From Meandrina meandrites (taxonomy: Eukaryota; Cnidaria; Anthozoa; Scleractinia; Meandrinidae), in assembly GCA_963693305.1 (NCBI GenBank), contig OY855905.1, positions 47,269,895 to 47,333,894 of the forward strand: a stretch of 64,000 nt of DNA. Reading direction: 5' to 3'. Of this stretch, positions 54,101 to 62,207 are shown in pieces. The notes under the pieces are model-generated. The model had not been told where the DNA came from, searched no databases, and saw only the letters and a list, made by a program, of their open reading frames with translations. Within the stretch, counting starts at the first letter, position 1; every line of letters starts with the position of its first letter. The translations under genes were made by a program, and so were the position numbers.

Positions 54101-55564
54101 AGCCACACAAAAATAGGAAAGAAGAGAAATAAAATTCTTCAAACTTTAAAATACATGCGATACATAGTGTTGTTTTGCGCCAAATGAATATGAAGTCTGT
54201 TTACCATCAAGCAGTCTGAACGAAACACGGGTGCCTACAATGTTACAGATTCTAATAATAAAATGATGTATTTATAACGATTATAAATGGTAACAGGGCT
54301 ATAGATAACCAGCAGTTTACATGCGTTCCCACTAACTGGCTGCTAACATGCTAACAGTCATTTGTTCATTCAAACACTTACGAACTTCCTGAAACACAGT
54401 GGGCAGCGGTAACCACCCATCTATCAGAAATCAGCGATCCTCCACAAATAAAACGACCATAACGCTTCAAGGCAATCTGAAGAAATAATACGTAGCAAAC
54501 TTTTAATTCTGCACTACATTAACACAGAAAAAGCGATACTATGTCGTATGTTATCCAAAAATTGACGCGCTAGTACAAAGTCAGAGTAGTTAAACCGATT
54601 CGGATAGTTTACAGCTCCTCTGCCCTCCTAGTTTTCCTTGAACAATTAACAACCTTCACAGTTAACAGCCTTCATGGACACTTGGAGTTTAAAACCTCCA
54701 TGGACACTTGGAGTTTAAAACCTCCTAATTTCATACAAGAAGCAAGGCGGACAAAACAGGACAGGACAGTTTTTAATGGGCGACATAATTGTAATATGGC
54801 GGCACTAGCCTAAGTTGGTAGCCTAAAGTAAAGAAGAAAGATGACAGGTCATGGAAGAGCTAGAAAAGGGTTTGGTAGTTAAAGTGATAGAGACAGATAG
54901 GGCTACTTGGTAGGGTAAAAAAAGGCAAGATTCAAAGCACGAGATAGGCTTGTACGTTAATTTAACTGTACCTGCCATGGCCAAGCCCCTGGCTTTGCAT
55001 CCTGGCCTCCTATGACACGTGACTGAGCGATGGGCGTACTGCCACATGGCAGTTGTTGTCCTAAGACGAAATGAAAGGAATCTCAGTTATCCCATTATCA
55101 ACAAAATTATACGTGTTAAGCCGTTACATATAGAATAAAAGAACCCTATATATTTTGCGCTTTTAAATTAGCTCATGCAAGTAAGGTCGATCTGATTCGC
55201 CTTGCAAGAGTGGCAAACCAATGCTGCTGCTGGTAACGTTAGCGTTGCCTTCTTGCTAAAGATTCCCTTTCGACATGAAGAAATTAAGCAACGAGTGAAG
55301 TTTGATAAAAAGCCGAAGGGAAACGAAACAGTGTTCTTTTCAAAGAGAAAAGCAGAATATCGAAAGAAATATTAATTAAAGCGTACACCAGGAAATTAGC
55401 TTTCATGACATTTTTTCAAATCTAAGACAACTGGTCGCGATTTATCCACGTGTAGAGACCTAAGGAAACTTATATTGTTCGATAAATGAAACAAATTGTA
55501 ACTAAGCGAGTTTTTTCTTACCTGCTGCAGCGCTTACTAGAAGCAGTAGCACAAGTGTTATCAT
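39335..55564 (-). CDS. Gene 3: secreted protease-MAM-MAM-protease protein
   Basis: The spliced model has 18 exons summing to 2664 nt: 887 residues plus stop in one closed frame. Order: signal peptide ([15 protein letters not shown]); chymotrypsin-like domain (His70, Asp119, Ser218); Pro-rich linker (about 274-292); MAM-A (293-455); Pro/Thr linker (456-472); MAM-B (473-627); Pro linker (628-642); second protease domain (643-887; His694, Asp743, Ser837). The first protease has Ser at the specificity position (chymotrypsin/elastase type); the second has Asp831 (trypsin type). Both have an Arg|(V/I)(I/V)GG activation site. The start is fixed by the leader conserved in genes 1 and 2. It converges on gene 2. 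The product is probably secreted. Whether the two catalytic domains stay in one chain or separate by cleavage is unknown. Confidence 0.83.
42005..42107. repeat. (ATTC)n microsatellite
   Basis: About 103 bp of TTCA repeats lie in the intron between the first and second exons of the C-terminal protease of gene 3. A degenerate CAGT-rich tract precedes it, and a GAGC-rich run lies at about 41850-41890. Confidence 0.95.
43538..43617. repeat. (GAT)n microsatellite
   Basis: About 80 bp of perfect ATG/GAT repeats lie within 20 bp of the linker exon at 43638-43682. The poly-Ile open frame on the other strand is not a gene. Confidence 0.95.
43638..43682 (-). CDS. Gene 3 linker exon 3 (Pro-rich)
   Basis: A 45-nt, phase 1-1 exon encodes [16 protein letters not shown] between MAM-B and the C-terminal protease. 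It has a consensus acceptor and donor GTAGGT. Such a stretch is probably an extended or O-glycosylated spacer. Confidence 0.75.
44126..46573 (-). CDS. Gene 3 MAM-B domain (3 exons)
   Basis: Exons are 46573-46439, 46118-45877 and 44213-44126 (135, 242 and 88 nt). It begins [16 protein letters not shown], then [42 protein letters not shown] and [20 protein letters not shown], ending GSCSS. Four Cys are kept. It is closest to MAM5 of gene 2, down to the 88-nt last exon. Confidence 0.9.
44867..45098. mobile_element. 232-bp MITE with 9-bp target duplication
   Basis: Terminal inverted repeats of at least 50 bp run inward from CATTCTCGTTCCCAGAGG on the left and the complement of CCTCTGGGAACGACAATG on the right. 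GATATTGAC is duplicated at 44858-44866 and 45099-45107. A 9-bp duplication fits Mutator-like elements. No transposase. It sits in an intron of MAM-B. Confidence 0.8.
46599..46664. repeat. (AAT)n microsatellite
   Basis: About 65 bp of AAT repeats with one interruption lie just 25 bp upstream (in transcript sense) of the first exon of MAM-B. Confidence 0.9.
47218..47268 (-). CDS. Gene 3 linker exon 2 (Thr/Pro-rich)
   Basis: A 51-nt phase 1-1 exon encodes [18 protein letters not shown] between MAM-A and MAM-B, with acceptor AATTTAG and donor GTAGGT. Probably a flexible or glycosylated spacer. Gene 2 shows no counterpart. Confidence 0.75.
   Translation of the reverse strand, partial: VQLCLPLLQQPHLRLQ
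47913..50355 (-). CDS. Gene 3 MAM-A domain (3 exons; one disulfide lost)
   Basis: Exons are 50355-50224, 49389-49148 and 48027-47913 (132, 242 and 115 nt). It begins [16 protein letters not shown] and is related to MAM1/MAM2. The third MAM Cys is Arg ([12 protein letters not shown] against [12 protein letters not shown]). The fourth, expected in VELKKCGG, is replaced by LLEEI followed by a run of 11 Gly and then CG. The expected Cys3-Cys4 bond therefore cannot form in the usual place. The last exon is 30 nt longer than in MAM1 because of the Gly run (GGA/GGT repeats). A (TTCC)n tract lies before the second exon's acceptor. Confidence 0.87.
48717..48865 (+). mobile_element. tRNA-derived SINE
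   Basis: A tRNA-like head (A-box-like TGGCCTAATGG, B-box GGTTCGAGCCC) is followed by a conserved-looking body, TGTTCTTGGGCAAGATACTT, and CCACCCAGGTGTATAAATGC. This body occurs in SINEs of several animal groups. It lies in an intron of gene 3. The open frames across it are incidental. Confidence 0.75.
49436..49773. repeat. (GGAA)n / (TTCC)n microsatellite, about 340 bp
   Basis: A long GGAA array has a few GGGA and GAAA interruptions. On the transcribed (minus) strand of gene 3 it is a 340-nt pyrimidine tract ending about 45 nt before the acceptor of the second MAM-A exon (49389). Long open frames of GRKE or SFLP repeats here are artefacts. Confidence 0.97.
50729..50785 (-). CDS. Gene 3 linker exon 1 (Pro-rich)
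   Basis: A 57-nt phase 1-1 exon encodes [20 protein letters not shown] between the N-terminal protease and MAM-A, with acceptor TTTATAG and donor GTGAGT. It separates the catalytic domain from MAM-A. No matching exon is found in gene 2. Confidence 0.78.
51198..51718. mobile_element. Tandem pair of 260-bp MITEs
   Basis: Two nearly identical units (51198-51456 and 51458-51718) each start AATCGTGGACAAAACTCTTG and end in the approximate complement (CTACTTTTGTCCATGATT). They are separated by a single base. Inverted termini of about 25 bp and no coding capacity fit a MITE. The tandem arrangement suggests insertion of one into the end of the other, or unequal exchange. They lie in the intron between the first protease domain and its linker exon. 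Confidence 0.75.
52397..55564 (-). CDS. Gene 3 module: signal peptide and N-terminal chymotrypsin-like protease (6 exons)
   Basis: Exons are 55564-55522, 55060-54972, 54476-54382, 53647-53406, 52955-52848 and 52639-52397 (43, 89, 95, 242, 108 and 243 nt). Motifs: [20 protein letters not shown] and [10 protein letters not shown]. It matches gene 2 exon for exon, with one codon fewer in exon 4 (PRLSSD for PSRLNND). Ser at the specificity pocket base suggests chymotrypsin/elastase-type cleavage. The last donor is the same weak GTTTGG as in gene 2. Reading through it gives a stop at 52364-52362 ([11 protein letters not shown]). Confidence 0.88.
53871..54030. repeat. (CAATA)n microsatellite
   Basis: About 100 bp of perfect CAATA repeats is followed by degenerate units. 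It lies in intron 3 of gene 3. Frames reading YCIVL repeats are artefacts. Confidence 0.95.
54672..54724. repeat. 26-bp tandem duplication
   Basis: CATGGACACTTGGAGTTTAA followed by AACCTC occurs twice in direct succession in intron 2 of gene 3. Confidence 0.85.
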
Positions 55565-55610
55565 CTTGAGACGATCAAAGATGAATGCGAAAAGAACCTG
55601 TGTTAGAGCT

Positions 55611-55652
55611 ATATTTATGCTAAAGGATGTGAAAGAAGGCTCGGTCCATTAA
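55611..55652 (-). promoter_or_regulatory. Gene 3 proximal promoter: TATA-like box and shared paralogue block
   Basis: On the minus strand CATAAATAT lies at 55619-55611, about 50 bp before the ATG. The block TTAATGGACCGAGCCTTCTT continuing to TTCACA lies at 55652-55628. Further upstream, TGTTCCAGCAATGTTCCATT (near 55710-55690) resembles the repeated unit of the gene 2 promoter. Conservation with genes 1 and 2 supports a regulatory role; the factors are unknown. Confidence 0.5.
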
Positions 55653-55659
55653 CAGAAGA

Positions 55660-58600
55660 ATTGTTCTCTTTGCAAATAACAAATGGAACATTGCTGGAAC
55701 ACCCGTACAAATATTTTCGTTCCTCATTGATGTTTGGAAAAGCAGGCCACGGGAATTCTCTTTAAAATCAACATGTTTACTAAAGTCCAAATTGAACCTG
55801 AAAAGCATTTTATTTATTCAACCGACACATCAGCTAAACAGCCGCTAGTTGAACCAAGCAAAATAGAGTTGTGTCCTTTTCTTATGAATGCACATAATGT
55901 TAAACAATTATTGGTATTCTAATGCAGTTTCTTTTATATTTCCTTAGGTTTAGCTAGCTTCAACTAATATTAAGAAGGGTGGAAGTTTGTAATCAGTATT
56001 AAAATCGCGACAATACGACAAGACTTTTGTTGGTGCATACCCTGTGCAATTTCTAAAAAGAAAAGATATAAAAAAAAATGCAAAACAAGTGATTTAATTT
56101 TTACTGATGTTTGCGCCAACACTACGTGTAGATAAAGCAAATCTCAGAAGGTAAATTTCAAAAGAATTATTTGTCTTCCTTATGGGTCAATAATTGATCA
56201 TCTCGAAGAAAAGCATTAAAAAGCTGGTCGAAATTTTGAAATTAATCCAGCTGAATAATCATTATTTTGCCTAAAAACTTCAGAATTGTATTATTTACCT
56301 TTTACTAATTTAGTCATTGAAAGCTTTTTCCTCAAATGTTTCAAATATTTTAGAATATATTTTAAACAACAATTGAATGTTGCTCTAATTTTCTGGTGTG
56401 CATTAGGTCTGCTAATACAGCTTACTTTTAACTTAGGTGTAAGCTTGTTCTAGAGACCTTACTTGCAATGACCTTTTAATTTGAACACAATTTCAACGTA
56501 AATACGAAGCTATCTCAAATTACAAAGAAACTAACCGTACGGTTGCGTTGATTAAATATGATTTCCCAAAATTACAAATTTATAATCTCAACAGCACGGA
56601 TAGCCTTTCTTTTTCTGTGTATGCGTTGGGCAATTTCTTTGAAATGTGCCTAACATAAAAAAAAGACACACGTTTCTTCATGTTTGTGTTCTGAACACCT
56701 GAGATTCTCTAAATCTTGAATGCTAAATCAAACACTGAACAATCATCGTGCATTAATAGGCTTGTCACTAAGTTCGTTTATCCAACAATAATCAATTAAT
56801 AATCTTTAAGAGAAGCTCTAAAAAATGCTGATGATGATCTTGAACAAAAAAGTTAGAAAAAATTCTTATAGCTATTTATCAATAATTGATAGTTAAGATT
56901 TCTCCCAACTGGACAATTATTACTTGCCTGGAAATTCTAGAATTGCAGATATTCATCCTTAAATAGTTATATTCCAAAAAGCTTTCCCTTGAATATTTTA
57001 AATAACAATTGAATGTTGCTTCAATTGTCTCAAGTGCATTAGTACTGTCAATACAGCTTTAAACTAATTTAATTTGAGATTACGTGTTCCACAGCCCTCA
57101 CTTGCATTGACTTATTTTAATGTAATCGTAATTTTAACGAAACTACAAAAATGTACACAGCTAAAAAAATAAGACAGACAATAAAGTTAATTAAAGGTAA
57201 TTAAAGGTAATTAACTATAATTAAAAAATATTATTCCATCTAAAGGAAAAACTTTTTTCAGTTGATTAAATGATCTACGATTTGCTGACTAGATCCAAGG
57301 ATCAGATACTTTTGAATCGTCCGTTGACTATTGCAAAAATGATACAAGTTTGAAATTTTTTTTTGGAAAATTCGAATCCTTGTATTTTTTTTTTAGATGA
57401 CAGTTTACTTAACAGTTGCCTAAGATCAAAAGATTAAAGAAAACTATAACGATACTGCAAATCAACAATTTGGTAGTAAAACCTAGGTGTCCGCCTTGGT
57501 GATGATTTTTTTAATAGTTTTTATATGATTGTGATACTATATCGCTTGAGATAGAATTGGAAGCTCTTTGAAGCCAAGAAAAGCACGTACTAGTTTATTG
57601 TCATAGCACGACCTTTCCATGCTCCATTTAAGGTAACATTTTATTTTTATGCTTAACATCTGCATTTTATATAAACAAAATTAACTTGTAAAAAATATCT
57701 TTTACCTAGGGTTGTAACTTTCAATGAAGAAAACGTTTTTCGAATTGGGACGACACAGTTTAGATTTTTTAGTTAATGATATTTATCAGTTGCATTGAAC
57801 AAAAAGAAGAAGAAAAGAAGCATCAAGTCATCCGTCCGTCATGTTTATTCGCAAAGTTACCTTTTAGAAACGAACATAATGCCGAAATTTAAAACGCGCG
57901 AGTAAACGATGAAAATAGATATTGGCTAAATTCTGGTATAAATGTACTTTTGGATTGGCTTCACGAGTTATATACTGCATGATAATAATATTATTAATGA
58001 CTCCTCTTTGGTTTAACCTATTAAGCAGTGCCACTGCTCTCATTCGTACTTGGTGTCAATTTGACAGAAGAATACATATCGCGGTAAAATTTCTCCATTG
58101 CTCAATCTAACTGTAATACTGTCAAACGAAAACAAGCAAAGGCTAGGTTAGTATCCGTGTACAGCGGGAATTACAATACACAGGTAGGATTACAATATTT
58201 TTGTATTATTTTAAAAATTTCTTCTTGGGCGATTGTATTCTTGTAAACCATAACAAAAAAAAACATAAAACAGTCACATGCAACACTACGGCATGAAAAG
58301 TAATTTGTCCTCTCAGCCATTTTACTGGATTTTTTTTTTTTTTTTTTTTGCAAAAACCACGGACTTAGAGATAATGTTAACAGAGTTAAACCTCGAAGCA
58401 ACCTCCACATTGACTGAGCAGCTGGTAGTAAAATCAAACTAAAACGATTTAGCTTATCGCTGATTCCATTTGACCAAATTCCCTTTATCTTTATCAATCT
58501 GCTGACCGTCCTTTGAAACTAACTGCTAATCTAAGGCGATTGTTTCCTGATGTGCGTCGATTCCACCGGTCGTTTCACTTCTTCTTTTTTTCGAAATGCC

Positions 58601-60500
58601 ATTGGGTTAGACATTAAACGAGCAAGACTTCCGTAGTCTTTTGCTGTGGTAAAATTGTTCAGTTGGCGCGTTTTTCACTGTGTATAAAGCTGAATGAAAG
58701 ATGTGACGAAAGCGGGGGGATGAAAATATAATGCGATAAGGTTTAATTTATTAGATATTTTTATTTTATACCTTTTACTGCACATTGCTCACCGAAAACG
58801 AAGGAAATTCATTCAGTCCTTTTTAAAATTCTCTCGATTTTTTATAAAACAAAATAGCTCGTTCGAAATTAACTTATTCAGCCGCAAGAAATAATACCTT
58901 ATGGTATTAGTATACCTCAATTTCACTCAAAAATGCGAATTTCCTTTTTTTATCTCCTGTTAGGAAATTTGGTTGTCTTTCTTTTGCAAAAAAATTGAAA
59001 GAAAAGCATTTTTGGTTTCCGAGATAGACGTAAAAAACGATTTCGAATTTGCAATTACCGCCAACTACTCGCCGACGAGTTCCTGTCATCGCTTATTGAA
59101 TTCATCCTTTTACGATCAAAAAAGCGCCAACGTATACCTCACGGGCTGAACGTTTTTCACTATACATCCATCCATCTTGGAGGGCATGCGAAACAAGCTC
59201 GCGTTTTCAGTACCAATAGTGATGTTTCTAGTGTACACACCTTGAAAAGATTGGAATACAGTTTATTCAAACCACTACAAGCGGATGTTCATTGCCGTTA
59301 TATAACTTTTTAGCACAACAACCTGAGTGTTAGAAAACCCACTACATTTCGCCTCCGACGAGATATTTAAAAATTCGCGGTGTCCAGATCCTTGATGTTT
59401 GCCGTGAATTTCGATGGTTTGGATGACTGTTAAATATAGATTGTCATCGACGCCATAGTTACGGTAAGCCGATCCTTGGAGTTATCTGTCAGTACATAAA
59501 AAAAGCTTTTCTCGTCCGTATCTCGAAAATAAAAAAATGCCGTAATTGCACCCACGTTTTAAGTTCGTTTACAGCCACCTTTCGGCTTATTTAGCTGAAA
59601 CTTTCCTGAAATGTTTCCAAGTAGCTGCTCTACAGAAGAGTGTCTCCGATTTTTGAATTTCGATCTGGTTAAACAGCTATGGCTTTGTTTGTTAAAGGAT
59701 ATCACAAGCTTTCGAAAATCAAATTTTAGAGTGGTATAAAAAGAAAACAAAGCGATCTTTGAGAAATCGGAGACAAGCTTTTGACAGGTAATGTGTAAGA
59801 AATCATTTGCGATATTTAACGCGTTGCGGCGATAATCAAGGTGTGTAAACGAATTTGATAAAGACGAAGGGGTAAATATCGCTTTGCTGCGCAATATTTC
59901 GAAACCTTTTCATTTATTAAGCTTTCAGAAAATATACACTTTATTGGGATTTATTTTTAGAACCCCGCCACAGAAACGTATTATCCAATGTGAGATGGTC
60001 AATTGAGGTACACCGGAATTAAAATTGCATTTGCGTAGCAACCACGAGATACTGTAATGGACCCTATAGGTAACTACTGTTAGCGGCTGCTTATTTCAGC
60101 ACATCAAATTTAATTAACCCCCGCCCTTACACCCCCACGCCCACCCGTCCCCTCCCTCCAACCAGGGCCAGGTCAATTTCAGGTCCTAATGTCCGCAAAT
60201 ATGGAGTAGATGACATGTATGAAATGCGCATATGTGAACTGCTGTGGATTCAAGAAACGAGTGAAATGGTTGAAGTAAAGTGAAGTAAACTAAAGTAAAG
60301 CAGTTTTATCCTGAAAGGCCAATCAATGTTCGATAGATCGACTGGCATGAACTGGCTTATAACAGCAAGGCACCGGTATCTGGGCATCCTCGGAGACACA
60401 GGGGCAGTTAGTCGGGGCAGAACGAAGTAAACCTGCCAGAGTTTAGTTTTCCATAAAAGTATAAGAGCCCCTGGGAAACGGGATTCTCCGGACCTGTTCC
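55660..60500. other. AT-rich region without recognised genes
   Basis: Only short open frames without recognisable similarity are seen on either strand. Contains a poly-T run at 58328-58349 and, near 60220-60300, a GAAATG-rich segment resembling sequence at the left end of the tRNA-bearing insertion at 24408-24901. No exon, RNA gene or clear transposon was identified. Confidence 0.45.
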
Positions 60501-61690
60501 TGTTTGAGCAAAAAAATCCTTTTTGCCCGTGTGTTCTTACACGGCAGTTTATTTCAATTTACATTAGAGAACCACAAAAAAAGTCGGGGAATCATTTCGG
60601 ATGTCAGAAAGAAATATATTTCAAGATCTACCCGGATATTTTCACTTGGACTGATCAGAGGAATCGAAAATAGTGGCATGTTTAGCAATATGTGACGCAT
60701 TGGCGGCCGTTTGGCACACTCGTCTGATCTCGTCTGGCACGTGCGGTAAAACAATGTACGCAACACGGAAAAATTGCAGCCGGTCGAAAAATATTGAGAT
60801 CAAAATCAAACGTACAAGCCAGTACTTTTAATCCTTTTAACCCCAAATAAAAAAAATCAGAAATTGATACCTAGAAGCTTACATCAATTACTCATTTCAT
60901 TTCTTATTTATATTTTTTATTTTCGAATATTTCAGCCAACTGGAATATCCCTTCGAATAAAGCGCACGTTGTTGTAAACACTGACTCGGAAGGTCTTCGG
61001 AGGCGGCAAAACCTGGAATTTTGTGTCCAAGTTTTCTCCACCGATACAGAATTTCGGGAGTTGATCCGCTAGGAACATAGACTTGGTGTACTCTATTGTG
61101 CCCTGACAGAAGCGAACTTACCAAACTCCCTCTCAAAAAACAGATATAACGTTTCAAAGTTAAGAATTCACATTTTACCCTTGTACAGAAGTCAATAACG
61201 CCTAGGAATTTATGAATTCGAGAAATGTCTTTCTGTCAGGGCACAAAAGAGGTTATGATTTATCACTAGGTTTTGTAGTCCTTTAATTTGGTGCGCTATT
61301 CTAGCAGAAAACTTGGACACAAAATCTCGTTATCTGCAGTTTAGCTTTGACAGCTTGAAATATCACCGTCACCGGCGAGTTGCCAGTTAAACTACAACCA
61401 TGATGTAATTCAATCATCCCCTAATATCCTTGATAAGATTTAGAGGAATCAATGTTCGAAATTCGGAGAATTAAAGCTTGACAAGATAACACCCCCTCAC
61501 GAAATTTTCTTCTAAATTTATTAATGAGCAAGGGTCCTGCGCGACCTTAAACAAAACACAACTTAAATTGTACGATACCTGTGATCGGTCCAAACAAAAA
61601 TTACCGGTGGATGTTAAGATATCTTTCCTTCTGATATCCGAAATTACTCTTCGCCGATTGGGCAAAATAATACAAAGGGTTTTTTTTTGC
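60500..61690. repeat. Loose nested inverted repeat of about 1.2 kb
   Basis: Matching inverted pairs are TTTTGTGTCCAAGTTTTCTCC (about 61018) with AGAAAACTTGGACACAAAATC (about 61303), GTGCCCTGACAGAA (about 61095) with TTCTGTCAGGGCAC (about 61230), and a diverged outer pair around 60590-60665 and 61560-61645 (ATTTCGGAT.TCAGAA). All centre near 61.12-61.17 kb. It may be a decayed fold-back element. It lies upstream of the polymerase gene. Confidence 0.5.
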
Positions 61691-61908
61691 TAATTTAAGA
61701 GCCAGCATTCGCAGAGCCACTTCGAAATGGTGTGGGAGCTATGAAGGGAATTATTCTGACTCTATTTATTCTTTTATTGAGTGACAAAAAGGCAAGATAA
61801 TATTTTACGCAGTTTATAGGGACTTACAGAAGGAAACGTCATTTCGCGCTACTGCACGGCTGCCAAGACTAATAGAGAATTTAAGGTTAGCTGAATCTGA
61901 CTTAAAAT

Positions 61909-62084
61909 CAAGTAGTAATATCGGAGTCTGACTAAAACCACCTCGGGCGCACCCACATAATTTTACCTCTTTCCGTGACTAGTACTCAGGGGCTAAACCC
62001 CTTCGCACCCACTAGTCACGGAAAGAGGTAAATTATGTGGGAGCTGCTCGGTAGTTTTAGTCAGACTCCGATATTACTACTTGG
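61909..62084. repeat. 176-bp hairpin-forming inverted repeat next to the polymerase gene
   Basis: Arms at 61909-61983 and 62011-62084 are complementary with few differences (outer CAAGTAGTAATATCGGAGTC, inner ACCTCTTTCCGTGACTAGT) around a 27-bp loop containing GGGGCTAAACCCC. It ends 123 bp before the polymerase start codon. It may be a stand-alone fold-back or related to the terminus of the Polinton-like element. Confidence 0.8.
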
Positions 62085-62207
62085 AAGAAAAGAACAAAAC
62101 CGAATAAACAAACGAACCGCGGAACGTCTATTTAGAGAAACACAACAGTGAAGTACAAACGTTCTAAATAATAAAAATTAAAAATATTTTTTTCTACCTT
62201 ATATACG

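Noticed and set aside
57922..58110. 62-codon open frame with hydrophobic segment
   Set aside because: Isolated in AT-rich DNA without promoter, splice or similarity support.
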